A stretch of DNA of 64,000 nucleotides, from positions 938,001-1,002,000 of the forward strand of contig CANMVA010000001.1 in assembly GCA_947501355.1 (NCBI GenBank), in the 5' to 3' direction. The notes below the pieces were generated by a model that saw only the letters and a program-made list of their open reading frames with translations, was not told the DNA's origin and made no database searches. A program made the translations under genes and the position numbers. Source of the DNA: an uncultured Paracoccaceae bacterium. GTDB taxonomy: Bacteria > Pseudomonadota > Alphaproteobacteria > Rhodobacterales > Rhodobacteraceae. Of this stretch, positions 25,363 to 33,904 are shown in pieces (the first letter of the stretch is position 1; each line of letters begins with the position of its first letter).

Positions 25363-26113
25363 GCCGATCCTGACAGTGCGCGACGTGCATAAAGCGTTTG
25401 GCGCGCTGAAGGCAAGCGACGGGATTTCGCTGGACCTGAAACCGGGTGAGATCCATGCGCTGATCGGGCCGAACGGGGCGGGCAAGTCGACGCTGATCAA
25501 GCAGATAGCGGGCGGTCTGACGCCCGATCGTGGGACCGTGCATTTTGAAGGGCGCGAGATCAGTGGTGATACGGTTTATGAGCGCGCGCGGCTGGGCTTG
25601 GGGCGGACGTTCCAGATCTCGGCGCTGGCGATGCAGTTCACTGTGCTGGAGAATGTCGTGCTGGGGCTGGTCGGCGAAAGCGGGAGCGTCTTTCGGTTTT
25701 TCCGGCCCGTGATGAAGAACCCCGCCTATCTGGAGCGCGCGCATCACGCGTTGAAACGCGTTGGATTGCAGGATCATGCGCAGACCAAGACGGCCGAGCT
25801 GAGCCACGGCCAGCGACGTCAGTTGGAGGTCGCGGTGGCGCTGACGCTGGAGCCGAAAGCGTTCCTAATGGACGAGCCGATGGCGGGCTTGGGCGCGGAA
25901 GGATCGAAGGCGCTGACGGGCTTCTTGCGCGAGCTGAAAGCGGAGGCGCCGATCCTGTTGGTGGAGCATGACATGGATGCGGTTTTCGCCTTGGCCGACC
26001 GGATCAGCGTCCTGGTTTACGGCAAGATCATCGCGACCGGATCGGTGGCCGAGATCCGCGCCAACCCGGAGGTGCGCGCGGCCTATCTGGGCCACGAGGA
26101 GGTCGAGGCATGA
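25355..26113 (+). CDS. branched-chain-type ABC transporter ATPase, LivG-like
   Basis: A 252-aa ATPase with Walker A GPNGAGKSTLIK (~37), LivG-type Q-loop region GRTFQISALAMQFTVLENVVLG, signature ELSHGQRRQLEVAVAL, Walker B KAFLMDEPMAGLG and H-loop LLVEHDMDAVF. It is fully coupled to neighbours on both sides (8-bp overlap upstream, ATGA downstream). It energises import by the two permeases together with the LivF-like ATPase. Confidence 0.94.
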   Translation: MTEPILTVRDVHKAFGALKASDGISLDLKPGEIHALIGPNGAGKSTLIKQIAGGLTPDRGTVHFEGREISGDTVYERARLGLGRTFQISALAMQFTVLENVVLGLVGESGSVFRFFRPVMKNPAYLERAHHALKRVGLQDHAQTKTAELSHGQRRQLEVAVALTLEPKAFLMDEPMAGLGAEGSKALTGFLRELKAEAPILLVEHDMDAVFALADRISVLVYGKIIATGSVAEIRANPEVRAAYLGHEEVEA

Positions 26114-26802
26114 GCGCGCTTTTGGAGCTGCGCGGGATCACCGCGACCTATGGGGCGTCGCAGGCGCTGTTTGGTGTTGATCTGACGATTGGTGAGGGCG
26201 AGTTGGTGGCGCTGATGGGGCGCAACGGGATGGGCAAATCGACGACGATCAAGGTGATTTGTCGGTTGCTGGCCAATCAGGAGGGGTCGGTTTTGTTCGC
26301 GGGGCAGGACCTGACGCGGCTGCCGGCGCATCGTGCCGCGCGGCTGGGTTTGGGGCTGGTGCCCGAAGGGCGGCGGTGTTTTTCGAACCTGTCGGTGTGG
26401 GAGAACCTCTATGCTTCGGCGCGGCCCGGGGAGTGGACGAAAGACCGGGTTTACGGGCTTTTCCCGCGGTTGGGAGAGCGCGCGGATCAGTCGGCGGGAT
26501 CGTTGTCGGGGGGCGAGCAGCAGATGCTGGCGATTGGCCGTGCGCTGATGACGAACCCGCGTTTGTTGATCCTTGACGAGGCGACCGAAGGGTTGGCCCC
26601 GGTCGTAAGGCAAGAAATCTGGGACGCGATTGGCACGCTGAAACAGTCGAGCGGTCTGTCGATCCTAGTGGTGGACAAGACGTTGAGCGAGCTGCGCCAG
26701 ATTGCTGATCACGCGACTATACTGGAGCGGGGCACGTCCGTGTGGCACGGCTCGATTGACGATTTGACGCCGGAGCTGAAGGACAAGTATCTGGGCATCT
26801 GA
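26110..26802 (+). CDS. branched-chain-type ABC transporter ATPase, LivF-like
   Basis: A 230-aa ATPase with Walker A GRNGMGKSTTIK, LivF-type LVPEGRRCFSNLSVWENL, signature SGGEQQMLAIGRAL, Walker B LLILDEATEGLAP and a degenerate H-loop (ILVVDKTLSEL, with Lys where His is usual). Substitution of the H-loop histidine is seen in some LivF proteins, whose site may be the non-canonical one of the pair. It is the last transport gene, followed 34 bp later by a thioesterase. Confidence 0.93.
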   Translation: MSALLELRGITATYGASQALFGVDLTIGEGELVALMGRNGMGKSTTIKVICRLLANQEGSVLFAGQDLTRLPAHRAARLGLGLVPEGRRCFSNLSVWENLYASARPGEWTKDRVYGLFPRLGERADQSAGSLSGGEQQMLAIGRALMTNPRLLILDEATEGLAPVVRQEIWDAIGTLKQSSGLSILVVDKTLSELRQIADHATILERGTSVWHGSIDDLTPELKDKYLGI

Positions 26803-26836
26803 GCGCCTCTTCTTTTGCAGAACGGACCCCGTCGCG

Positions 26837-27241
26837 ATGAGTTTTACCTTACCGATCAAGATCGTGTTTCAGCATTGCGACCCGGCGGGGATCGTTTTCT
26901 ATCCGCGCTATTTCGAGATGATTAACCTGATCGTTGAGGAATGGTTCGCGCAGCGGTTGGACCTGTCATTTGCCGAAATGCACGGCGCGCGGCGCGGGGT
27001 GCCGACGGCGACGATTGAGGCGGATTTTCCGGCGCCCAGCCGGTTGGGCGATCTGTTGCAGGCCGAGCTGACGGTGACCAAGCTGGGGCGCACGAGCGTC
27101 GGGCTGGCGATCACGGCGAAGGCAGGTGGCGAGGTGCGGATGCAAGTGCGGTCGGTGCTGGTCTATGTCGATCTGGACAGCGGTCGCCCGATCCCCTGGC
27201 CCGAGGATGTGCGGGCGCGTATGGCGGGCGATCAGGGCTAA
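26837..27241 (+). CDS. 4-hydroxybenzoyl-CoA thioesterase-like hotdog thioesterase
   Basis: A 134-aa hotdog protein with motif HCDPAGIVFYPRYFEMIN (~14-31), whose Asp is the catalytic residue in 4-hydroxybenzoyl-CoA thioesterases. It is in line with the ABC transporter genes and its stop overlaps the end of the convergent thiolase gene by 4 bp. In aerobic aromatic-CoA pathways such thioesterases free CoA from dead-end thioesters. Here anthraniloyl-CoA or derived intermediates are plausible substrates. Confidence 0.85.
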   Translation: MSFTLPIKIVFQHCDPAGIVFYPRYFEMINLIVEEWFAQRLDLSFAEMHGARRGVPTATIEADFPAPSRLGDLLQAELTVTKLGRTSVGLAITAKAGGEVRMQVRSVLVYVDLDSGRPIPWPEDVRARMAGDQG

Positions 27242-28437
27242 GGCGCGCGCAGGGCGAGGGCGACGCCTTGACCGACACCGACGCACATCGTGGCAAGGGC
27301 GTGGGTGCCGCCGGTGAGGCTCAGTTCGAGCGCGGCGGTGCCTGCGATGCGCGCGCCGGTCATGCCGAGGGGATGCCCCAGCGCGATGCCGCCGCCATTG
27401 GGATTTACGCGTGCGTCTGAAGGATCAATGCCGAGGTCGTGGAGCACGGGGAGGCATTGGGCGGCGAAGGCCTCGTTCAACTCGATTACGTCGAAGTCTT
27501 TGGGCGTCAGGACGAGGCGGGTGCAAAGCTTTTGCACGGCGGGCACCGGCCCCAGCCCCATGATGCACGGGGCGAGGCCTGCGCTGGCGCTGCCGATAAT
27601 CTCAGCCAGCGGGGTCAGGTTGTGGCGGCGCATCGCGTCCTCGGACGCGATGAGGAGGGCGGCGGCGCCGTCATTGATACCGGCGGCGTTGCCCGCCGTG
27701 ACGGTGCCTGCGTCGCGGAAGGGCGCGGGCAGGGCGGCGAGCTTTTCGAGCGTGGTGTCGCGGGGGTGTTCGTCTGAGGAGACCTCAAGCGGTGGGCCTT
27801 TCCGCTGGGGGATGGGGACCGGGGTGATCTCGCGCGCGAGCCTGCCAGCGCTTTGCGCGGCGCGGGCTTTTTTCTGGCTGGAGAGCGCGAAAGCGTCTTG
27901 ATCGGCGCGGGAGACGGCACGCTCGCTGGCGACGTTCTCAGCGGTCTCAGGCATGGACTCGATGCCGTATTGCGCTTCGATCGCGGCGTTGACAAACCGC
28001 CAGCCGATGGTGGTGTCGTAGATTTGGGCGTCGCGGGCGAAGGGCGTCTGAGCTTTGGGCATGACAAACGGCGCGCGTGACATGCTTTCGACGCCGCCAG
28101 CGATTACTAGATCGGCCTCGTCACTGCGGATCGCGCGGGCGGCGGCGGTGACGGCGTCCATGCCGGAGCCGCACAGACGATTGAGCGTAAGCGCGGGTAC
28201 CGTGTCGGGCAAATCGGAGAGCAGCGTGGCCATGCGGGCGACGTTGCGACTGTCTTCGCCGGATTGGTTGGCGCAGCCGAAAATCACCTCGTCGGTCATG
28301 GCCCAATCAAGGTCATGGCGGGCGGTGAGCGCGCGGATCACATGGGCGGCCATATCATCCGGGCGCACCGAAGAGAGCGCGCCGCCATAGCGCCCGATGG
28401 GCGTGCGGATATAGTCGCAGATGAACGCGCGGGCCAT
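27238..28437 (-). CDS. acetyl-CoA acyltransferase (3-oxoadipyl-CoA thiolase-like)
   Basis: A 399-aa thiolase with nucleophilic cysteine in LNRLCGSGMDAV (~91), NPNGGGIALGHPLGMTGAR (His) and the second cysteine in TMCVGVGQG. Sequence style is that of PcaF/PaaJ-type thiolases acting on dicarboxylic 3-oxoacyl-CoA, though acetoacetyl-CoA thiolases are close. It is the last gene of the nine-gene minus-strand operon; its start overlaps the RidA stop by one base. It should release acetyl-CoA in the final beta-oxidation steps of the anthranilate route. Confidence 0.9.
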   Translation of the reverse strand: MARAFICDYIRTPIGRYGGALSSVRPDDMAAHVIRALTARHDLDWAMTDEVIFGCANQSGEDSRNVARMATLLSDLPDTVPALTLNRLCGSGMDAVTAAARAIRSDEADLVIAGGVESMSRAPFVMPKAQTPFARDAQIYDTTIGWRFVNAAIEAQYGIESMPETAENVASERAVSRADQDAFALSSQKKARAAQSAGRLAREITPVPIPQRKGPPLEVSSDEHPRDTTLEKLAALPAPFRDAGTVTAGNAAGINDGAAALLIASEDAMRRHNLTPLAEIIGSASAGLAPCIMGLGPVPAVQKLCTRLVLTPKDFDVIELNEAFAAQCLPVLHDLGIDPSDARVNPNGGGIALGHPLGMTGARIAGTAALELSLTGGTHALATMCVGVGQGVALALRAP

Positions 28438-28841
28438 CAGTCGTGCGGCGCGATATGCGCGGTGGCTTCGATTTCGAGCAGCGCCTCGTCCTCGACCAGA
28501 CCAGCGACGATCAGCATCGACATGGCGGGGAAATGACGGCCCAAGACGCGGCGGTAAACCTCGCCCACTTCGCGTTGCCGGGCGAGGTATTCACGCTTGT
28601 CCGTGACGAACCATGTCAGCCGGGTGAGATCTTCGACGCGGCCCCCGGCGGCCTCAAGCACGGCGACAATATTGCGGAGCGCCTGTTCCATCTGGCCGAT
28701 GAAATCATGGCTTTCAAAGACCTGATCGGCGGTCCAGCCGATCTGACCGCCGATATAGAGCGTGCCATCTGCGGCCAGCATGCCATTGGCATAGCCTTTG
28801 GCGGGCGCCCATCCGTCGGGCTGAATTGTCTTGGCAGTCAT
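28437..28841 (-). CDS. RidA family protein lacking the conserved active-site Arg
   Basis: A 134-aa member of the RidA/YjgF family (GTLYIGGQIGWTADQ, DFIGQMEQALRNIVAVLEAAGG, LTWFVTDKREY). Canonical RidA has Arg105 in VEVARLP to hold the substrate carboxylate; here the aligned segment reads IVAGLVED, with G114 in that place. Family members without this Arg act in specific pathways. In this operon a deamination of an enamine CoA thioester is required after the anthraniloyl-CoA reductase, and the carboxylate there is masked by CoA, which would explain the loss of Arg. That last point is inference. Confidence 0.88.
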   Translation of the reverse strand: MTAKTIQPDGWAPAKGYANGMLAADGTLYIGGQIGWTADQVFESHDFIGQMEQALRNIVAVLEAAGGRVEDLTRLTWFVTDKREYLARQREVGEVYRRVLGRHFPAMSMLIVAGLVEDEALLEIEATAHIAPHD

Positions 28842-28847
28842 GGCCGT

Positions 28848-29084
28848 TCAGAACGCCTTGAACGTCAGCGTTGTCAGCGTGCGTTCGATATTGGCGATAT
28901 TGGCGACGTTGTTGTTGATGAAGAGGCCGATATCCTCGTCTTCCGGGATGTAGAGCTTGAGCAGCAGGTCGAACTCGCCACTGACGGAATGCAGCTCTGA
29001 ATGGATCTCGCGCTTCATGATTTCGTCGGCGACGGTGTAGGTCGTGCCGGGCTTGCAGCGGATTTGAACGAAGACACATTTCAT
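28848..29084 (-). CDS. stand-alone Lrp/AsnC ligand-binding domain protein
   Basis: A 78-aa protein equal to the RAM (AsnC effector) domain alone: MKCVFVQIRCKPGTTYTVAD, HSVSGEFDLLLKLYIPEDED and NIANIERTLTTLTFKAF. There is no HTH. Similar stand-alone domains oligomerise and bind small molecules, and some occur in aromatic degradation operons. It lies 6 bp upstream of ridA and 12 bp after the CoA ligase gene. It may bind an intermediate or modulate an enzyme. No DNA-binding role is expected from this chain alone. Confidence 0.85.
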   Translation of the reverse strand: MKCVFVQIRCKPGTTYTVADEIMKREIHSELHSVSGEFDLLLKLYIPEDEDIGLFINNNVANIANIERTLTTLTFKAF

Positions 29085-29096
29085 GGGCGTGGCCTT

Positions 29097-30731
29097 TCAG
29101 CTTTTGAGCAGGAAGCGCTGGATCTTGCCGGTCTGCGTCTTGGGCAGGCTGTCGGTAAAAACGATCCGGCGCGGGTATTTATAAGGAGCAATGGTCGCTT
29201 TGACGTGATCTTGCAAGGTCTTGGCGGTGTCCGGGTCGGGTGTGCCTGAGGCGAGCACCACATGGGCCTCGACGATCATGCCGCGCTTTGTGTCGGGCGC
29301 GCCGATGACCGCACAATCGGCCACGTCTGCGTGGGACAGCAGGGCGGCCTCCACCTCGGGTCCGGCGATGTTGTAGCCGGAGCTGACGATCATATCGTCG
29401 TTGCGAGCCGCGAAATGCAGGTAGCCGTCTTCGTCCATCCAGAAGGCATCGCCGGTGATGTTCCAGCCGTCCAGCACGTAGGCTGCCTGACGGTCGGCGT
29501 CGTCCAGATAACGGCAGCCGGTGGGGCCGCGCACGGCAAGGCGGCCCACTTCGCCGCGCGGGACTTCCTTGCCGTCGGCGTCGATGATCTTGGCGCTGTA
29601 GCCTGTCACGGGGCGTCCGGTGCAGGCGGGTTTGTGATCGTCAAACCGGTTCGAGATGAAGATATGCAACATCTCGGTTGCGCCGATCCCGTCGAGCATG
29701 GGTTTGCCGGTTTGCTTTTGCCAGTCTTCATAGACGGGCGCGGGGAGCGTCTCGCCCGCAGAGACGGCGGCGCGCAGGGAGGACAGGTCAGCGCCGTCCT
29801 CCATCGCGGCGAGCATCGCGCGGTAGGCGGTGGGCGCAGTGAAGCAGACGGTCGCTTTGTAGGTTTCGATGATGTCGATCATGTTGGGGGGTGAGGCGGT
29901 CTCCAGCAGGGTCGCGGTGGCCCCGAAACGCAGGGGGAAGATCGCGAGACCGCCGAGGCCGAAGGTGAAGGCCAGCGGCGGGGAGCCGACGAAGACATCG
30001 TCGGGGGTCACTTGGAGCACTTCGCGCGCGTAGCCGTCGGCGATGGCCAGCAGGTCACGGTGAAAGTGCATCGTGGCTTTGGGCGTACCCGTGGTGCCGG
30101 AGGTGAAGCCCAGCAAGGCCACGTCGTCCTGGCTGGTTTGCACGGCTTCAAACTGCACAGGTTTTTCGAGGGCGAGGCGGTCAAGCTCGGCGGCGTGGTT
30201 GGAGGTGCCGTCAAAGCCTGTGACCGTCTTGAGGTAGCGGCTGTCTTTGGCGCAGGCGGTCATTTCCTCCATCAGGCGGGTGTCGCAAAGGGCGTGGGTG
30301 ATCTGGGCCTTATCGACGATTGCGCCAAGCTCTTTGGCGCGCAACATCGGCATGGTGTTGACCACGACCGCGCCGACCTTGGTCGCGGCCAGCCAGCAGG
30401 CAACGAGCGCAGGGTTGTTGGCGGCACGGATCAGCACGCGGTTGCCGGGTTTCACGCCCAGATCATCGACCAGCGCATGGGCGAGGCGGTTGGTCCAGTC
30501 CGACAGTTCCTTGTAGGTGCGGCGACGGCCATTGCCGATGAGTGCGGTGTGATCGCCAAAGCCTTTGGCGACCATGGCGTCGGTCAGTTCCACAGCCGCG
30601 TTGAGGTGGTCGGGGTAGGGGAAGCCGTCTTGGGGCAGGTCGGGCCAAAGCTCTGCCGGTGGGAGGTTGTCCCGCGTGAAACTGTCGGTATGTGCAGAGG
30701 GGCGCAGCATGGGATGGGCATCGGGGGTCAT
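29097..30731 (-). CDS. aryl-CoA ligase, probable 2-aminobenzoate-CoA ligase
   Basis: A 544-aa AMP-forming ligase of the benzoate-CoA ligase group. Motifs are [19 protein letters not shown] (A3), [27 protein letters not shown] (A5), [37 protein letters not shown] (A7-A8) and the C-terminal Lys in [11 protein letters not shown]. Anthranilate produced by kynureninase and consumption of anthraniloyl-CoA by the monooxygenase/reductase in the same operon make 2-aminobenzoate the likely substrate. Benzoate or salicylate are the alternatives. ATGA overlap with the acyl-CoA dehydrogenase upstream. Confidence 0.88.
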   Translation of the reverse strand: MTPDAHPMLRPSAHTDSFTRDNLPPAELWPDLPQDGFPYPDHLNAAVELTDAMVAKGFGDHTALIGNGRRRTYKELSDWTNRLAHALVDDLGVKPGNRVLIRAANNPALVACWLAATKVGAVVVNTMPMLRAKELGAIVDKAQITHALCDTRLMEEMTACAKDSRYLKTVTGFDGTSNHAAELDRLALEKPVQFEAVQTSQDDVALLGFTSGTTGTPKATMHFHRDLLAIADGYAREVLQVTPDDVFVGSPPLAFTFGLGGLAIFPLRFGATATLLETASPPNMIDIIETYKATVCFTAPTAYRAMLAAMEDGADLSSLRAAVSAGETLPAPVYEDWQKQTGKPMLDGIGATEMLHIFISNRFDDHKPACTGRPVTGYSAKIIDADGKEVPRGEVGRLAVRGPTGCRYLDDADRQAAYVLDGWNITGDAFWMDEDGYLHFAARNDDMIVSSGYNIAGPEVEAALLSHADVADCAVIGAPDTKRGMIVEAHVVLASGTPDPDTAKTLQDHVKATIAPYKYPRRIVFTDSLPKTQTGKIQRFLLKS

Positions 30732-31894
30732 GTCTGTCCTCCGGGTTTGGCTTGGGCCAGCGTTTGACGCGCAATGATGACGCGTTGCACGTCGGAGGCC
30801 CCTTCATAGATGCGCAGGGCGCGGATCTCGCGGTAGAGGCTTTCGACGGTCTCGCCGCTGCGCACGCCGTCGCCGCCATGCAGTTGCACCGCGCGGTCGA
30901 TGACCTTTTGAGCCTGATCGGTGGAAAAGAGCTTGGCCATGGCGGCTTCGCGGGTGACGCGAGGCGCGCCTTTGTCTTTTGCCCATGCGGCGCGGTAGAC
31001 GAGCAGAGCGCTTGCGTCGATCTCGACCGCCATGTCGGCGATGTGGCCTTGGACCATTTGCAGATCGAAGAGCGGTGCGCCTTGGACGTGGCGGGTGGTG
31101 ACGCGGGTGAGGGCTTCGTCCAGCGCGCGGCGGGCAAAGCCGAGGGCGGCAGCGGCGACGGTGGAGCGGAAGACATCGAGCACCGACATGGCGATCTTGA
31201 AGCCGTCGCCAGAGGCGCCAAGGCGGGCATGGGCGGGGATGCGGACATCGGCGAAATCAAGCGTGGCGAGCGGGTGCGGGGCGATTGTGTCGAGCCGCTC
31301 GGTGACCGTCAGGCCGGCCGTATCGGCGGGGACGATGAAGGCGGAAAGGCCCTTAGCACCGGGCGCGTCGCCGGTGCGGGCGAAGACGGTGTAAAGGTCG
31401 GCGATGCCGCCATTGGAGATCCAGGTTTTTTGTCCGTTCAGGATGTAATGATCGCCGTCTTCGGTTGCGGTCATGGTGGAGTTGGCGACGTCAGAGCCGG
31501 AGGCGGGTTCGGTCAGCGCGAAGGCGGCGATTGCTTTGCCGCTGCGCACTTTAGGCAGCCAGTCCTGTTGCTGGGCTTGGGTGCCGAAAAGCGAGATTGC
31601 GCCGGTGCCGAGGCCTTGCATGGCGAAGGCAAAATCGGCGAGGCCGTCATGGCGGGCCAGCGTCTCGCGGATCAGGCAAAGGGTGCGCACATCGAGCGGC
31701 GTGTTGGAGCCGGGCGTGACAGTGGCGTGGTTCAGCCAGCCTTCTGCGCCCAGGGTCGCGACCAGATCGCGGCAGGCCTGATCAGTGTCCGTGTGGTCGA
31801 TCTGCAGCCCGCTTGCAAAGGCCTCCAGCCGGTCGGCGAGAGCGGTGTGCGTGGCATCGAAAAACGGCCAGGAGAGGAAGCTGCGATCGGGCAT
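30728..31894 (-). CDS. acyl-CoA dehydrogenase
   Basis: A 388-aa FAD-dependent dehydrogenase. Signatures are [73 protein letters not shown] with the C-terminal catalytic Glu in YEGASD. It shares a TGATG overlap with the crotonase gene. Within the operon it would desaturate an open-chain acyl-CoA after ring cleavage (a C7 dicarboxyl or hydroxy-acyl-CoA is the guess). Confidence 0.9.
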   Translation of the reverse strand: MPDRSFLSWPFFDATHTALADRLEAFASGLQIDHTDTDQACRDLVATLGAEGWLNHATVTPGSNTPLDVRTLCLIRETLARHDGLADFAFAMQGLGTGAISLFGTQAQQQDWLPKVRSGKAIAAFALTEPASGSDVANSTMTATEDGDHYILNGQKTWISNGGIADLYTVFARTGDAPGAKGLSAFIVPADTAGLTVTERLDTIAPHPLATLDFADVRIPAHARLGASGDGFKIAMSVLDVFRSTVAAAALGFARRALDEALTRVTTRHVQGAPLFDLQMVQGHIADMAVEIDASALLVYRAAWAKDKGAPRVTREAAMAKLFSTDQAQKVIDRAVQLHGGDGVRSGETVESLYREIRALRIYEGASDVQRVIIARQTLAQAKPGGQT

Positions 31895-32700
31895 CAGTCG
31901 CCTGTGAACTCAGGTTTTTTCTTGGCGACGAAGGCGCGGTAGGCGCGTTCGAAATCGCCGGTTTGCATGCAGATGGCTTGGGCCTGGGCCTCGGCCTCAA
32001 TGGCTTGTTCAATGGACATGGACCATTCCTGCGCGAGCATCGTCTTGGTCATCATATGCGCGAAATTGGGGCCTGCGGCGATGCGGAAGGCGATGTTTTG
32101 CGCGGTCTCGTCGAGCTTGTCTGCTGGCACGATCTGGTTGTAAAAGCCCCACGCCGCACCTTCGTCGGCGCTCATGGAGCGGCCGGTATAGAGCAGCTCT
32201 GCCGCGCGGCCTTGGCCGATGATACGGGGCAGGATCGCGCAGGCGCCCATGTCGCAGCCTGCGAGGCCGACGCGGGTGAAGAGGAAGGCGCATTTCGCTT
32301 CGGGCGTGGCGATGCGCAGGTCAGAGGCCATGGCGATGATGGCACCGGCGCCAACGCAAATGCCGTCGATGGCGGCGATGATGGGCTTGCCGCAATTGAC
32401 CATGGCTTTGACCAGATCGCCGGTCATGCGGGTGAAATTCAGCAGCTCTTTCATGTTCATCTTGGTGAGCGGGCCGATGATGTCATGGACGTCGCCGCCT
32501 GAGCTGAAATTGCCGCCGTTGGAGGCAAAGATCACCGCGTCGACATCGTCGGCATAGACCAGATCGCGGAACCAGTCGCGCAGCTCGGCGTAGCTGTCGA
32601 AGGTCAGCGGGTTCTTGCGGTCGGGCCGATTGAGGCTGACCGTCGCGATGCGGTTCGCGAGCGTGCAGTTGAAATGGGTGACGTCGGTGCGCGTGCTCAT
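31894..32700 (-). CDS. crotonase-fold protein lacking hydratase glutamates
   Basis: A 268-aa crotonase. The oxyanion-hole segments are present ([10 protein letters not shown] ~64-73; GICVGAGAI ~113-121). However, the two catalytic Glu of enoyl-CoA hydratases are absent: GGGxELAMxCD is replaced by [11 protein letters not shown] and PEVxLGLIPGxGG by [14 protein letters not shown]. So a normal hydration reaction is doubtful. Ring-cleaving or decarboxylating crotonases such as BadI and MenB also use other residues in this region, and ring hydrolysis is a step this operon needs. General annotation would be enoyl-CoA hydratase/isomerase. Confidence 0.88.
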   Translation of the reverse strand: MSTRTDVTHFNCTLANRIATVSLNRPDRKNPLTFDSYAELRDWFRDLVYADDVDAVIFASNGGNFSSGGDVHDIIGPLTKMNMKELLNFTRMTGDLVKAMVNCGKPIIAAIDGICVGAGAIIAMASDLRIATPEAKCAFLFTRVGLAGCDMGACAILPRIIGQGRAAELLYTGRSMSADEGAAWGFYNQIVPADKLDETAQNIAFRIAAGPNFAHMMTKTMLAQEWSMSIEQAIEAEAQAQAICMQTGDFERAYRAFVAKKKPEFTGD

Positions 32701-33164
32701 TCCGGGGTCTCGCCCTCCATGCGGTCGAAGCGTTCGGCCAGGTCTGCGGCTTCTTCGGCGGTGAAGTCGCCCAGCATGTCTGCGATCCAGTTTTCATGGG
32801 CTTCGGCTTGGCGGTCAAATTCTTCGCGACCTCGTTTGGTGAGGCGCACGAGGGACGCGCGGCGGTCGCCGGGGACAGCGACGCGCATGATGAAACCATC
32901 CTCGGTCAGGCGATCCACGATGCCGGTGACATTGCCGTTGGAGACGCGCAACACGCCGGAGAGTTGGCTCATCTTGAGGCCGGAGTCGTAGCGCGACAGG
33001 GCGGCCATCACGTCAAAGCGGGGGAGGGTCGTGTCGAACTCTGTCCGCAGATTTTCGCGCAGCTGTGCTTCGACCGTGCGGCTGGCCTTGAGCAGGCGCA
33101 GCCAGAGGCGCAAACGCTCTTTGGAGGCGGGGCCGAGGGTGGGTTTGGGATCGGTCTGTGTCAT
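32697..33164 (-). CDS. MarR family regulator of the anthraniloyl-CoA operon
   Basis: A 155-aa winged-helix regulator ([63 protein letters not shown]). It is embedded between SDR and crotonase genes with ATGA overlaps on both sides. MarR proteins in aryl-CoA operons typically repress and respond to the aryl-CoA thioester. The best operator candidate is the inverted repeat CTTCAAGT-N13-ACTTGAAG at the divergent promoter ahead of the operon. Confidence 0.92.
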   Translation of the reverse strand: MTQTDPKPTLGPASKERLRLWLRLLKASRTVEAQLRENLRTEFDTTLPRFDVMAALSRYDSGLKMSQLSGVLRVSNGNVTGIVDRLTEDGFIMRVAVPGDRRASLVRLTKRGREEFDRQAEAHENWIADMLGDFTAEEAADLAERFDRMEGETPE

Positions 33165-33904
33165 ATCTCTCCTCCAGAGAGGCTGAGGGCGTGGCCGTTC
33201 ACACCGCGCGCGGCGTCTGAGCAGAGCCAGAGGGCGGTGGCCGCGATTTCATCGGTTTGGATAAAGCGATCTTGCGGGTTGTTTACGCGCAGAGAGGCGG
33301 CAGCGGCGTCGGCCGTCATGCCGGTTTTCGCGACGATATTTTCGATGGAGCGGTCAAGCATCGGGGTTTCGACAAAGCCTGGACAGATCGCGTTCACGGT
33401 GATCCCGGTTTGTGCAAGCTCAAGCGAAAGCGCGCGGGTCAGGCCGATCACAGCGTGTTTGGCAGCGCAGTAGCCCGCCACATACGGATAGCCTTTCAGC
33501 CCCGCGGTGGAGGCGATGGCGATGAGGCGTCCCGTGCCTGCGGCCTGCATATCAGTCAGGGCGGCTTGCCAGACGTTGAAGACGCCGGTGAGGTTCACAT
33601 CGGTCATCGCGGTCAGGTCGGCGGCTGTCATTTTAGCAAATGGCTTGGCCTCGGCTGCGCCCGCATTGGCGATCACGGCGGTGATGGGGCCATGGGCGCT
33701 GCGAGCCGCGGCAAAGGCGCTTTGGACGGCATCGGCGTTGGTCACATCGCAGATCTGGTAGGGCAGGTTTTGTGCGGCAAGCGGGGCCTCGCGGCGGCCC
33801 ATGATCGTCACGGTTCCGCCTGCTTGGGCGAAATGCCGGGCGATGTCCGCGCCCACGCCAGAGCCGCCCCCGGTCACGACGATATGGGTGCCGGTGACGC
33901 TCAT
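33161..33904 (-). CDS. short-chain dehydrogenase/reductase
   Basis: A 247-aa SDR with [15 protein letters not shown] (NAD(P) binding, ~10), NAG ([12 protein letters not shown]), active site Ser in IAIASTAGL and YCAAK. I chose the ATG that overlaps the upstream stop (ATGA); an earlier in-frame start lies inside the monooxygenase gene. The likely step is oxidation or reduction of an alicyclic or open-chain hydroxyacyl-CoA in the anthranilate route. No substrate can be read from the sequence. Confidence 0.9.
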   Translation of the reverse strand: MSVTGTHIVVTGGGSGVGADIARHFAQAGGTVTIMGRREAPLAAQNLPYQICDVTNADAVQSAFAAARSAHGPITAVIANAGAAEAKPFAKMTAADLTAMTDVNLTGVFNVWQAALTDMQAAGTGRLIAIASTAGLKGYPYVAGYCAAKHAVIGLTRALSLELAQTGITVNAICPGFVETPMLDRSIENIVAKTGMTADAAAASLRVNNPQDRFIQTDEIAATALWLCSDAARGVNGHALSLSGGEI

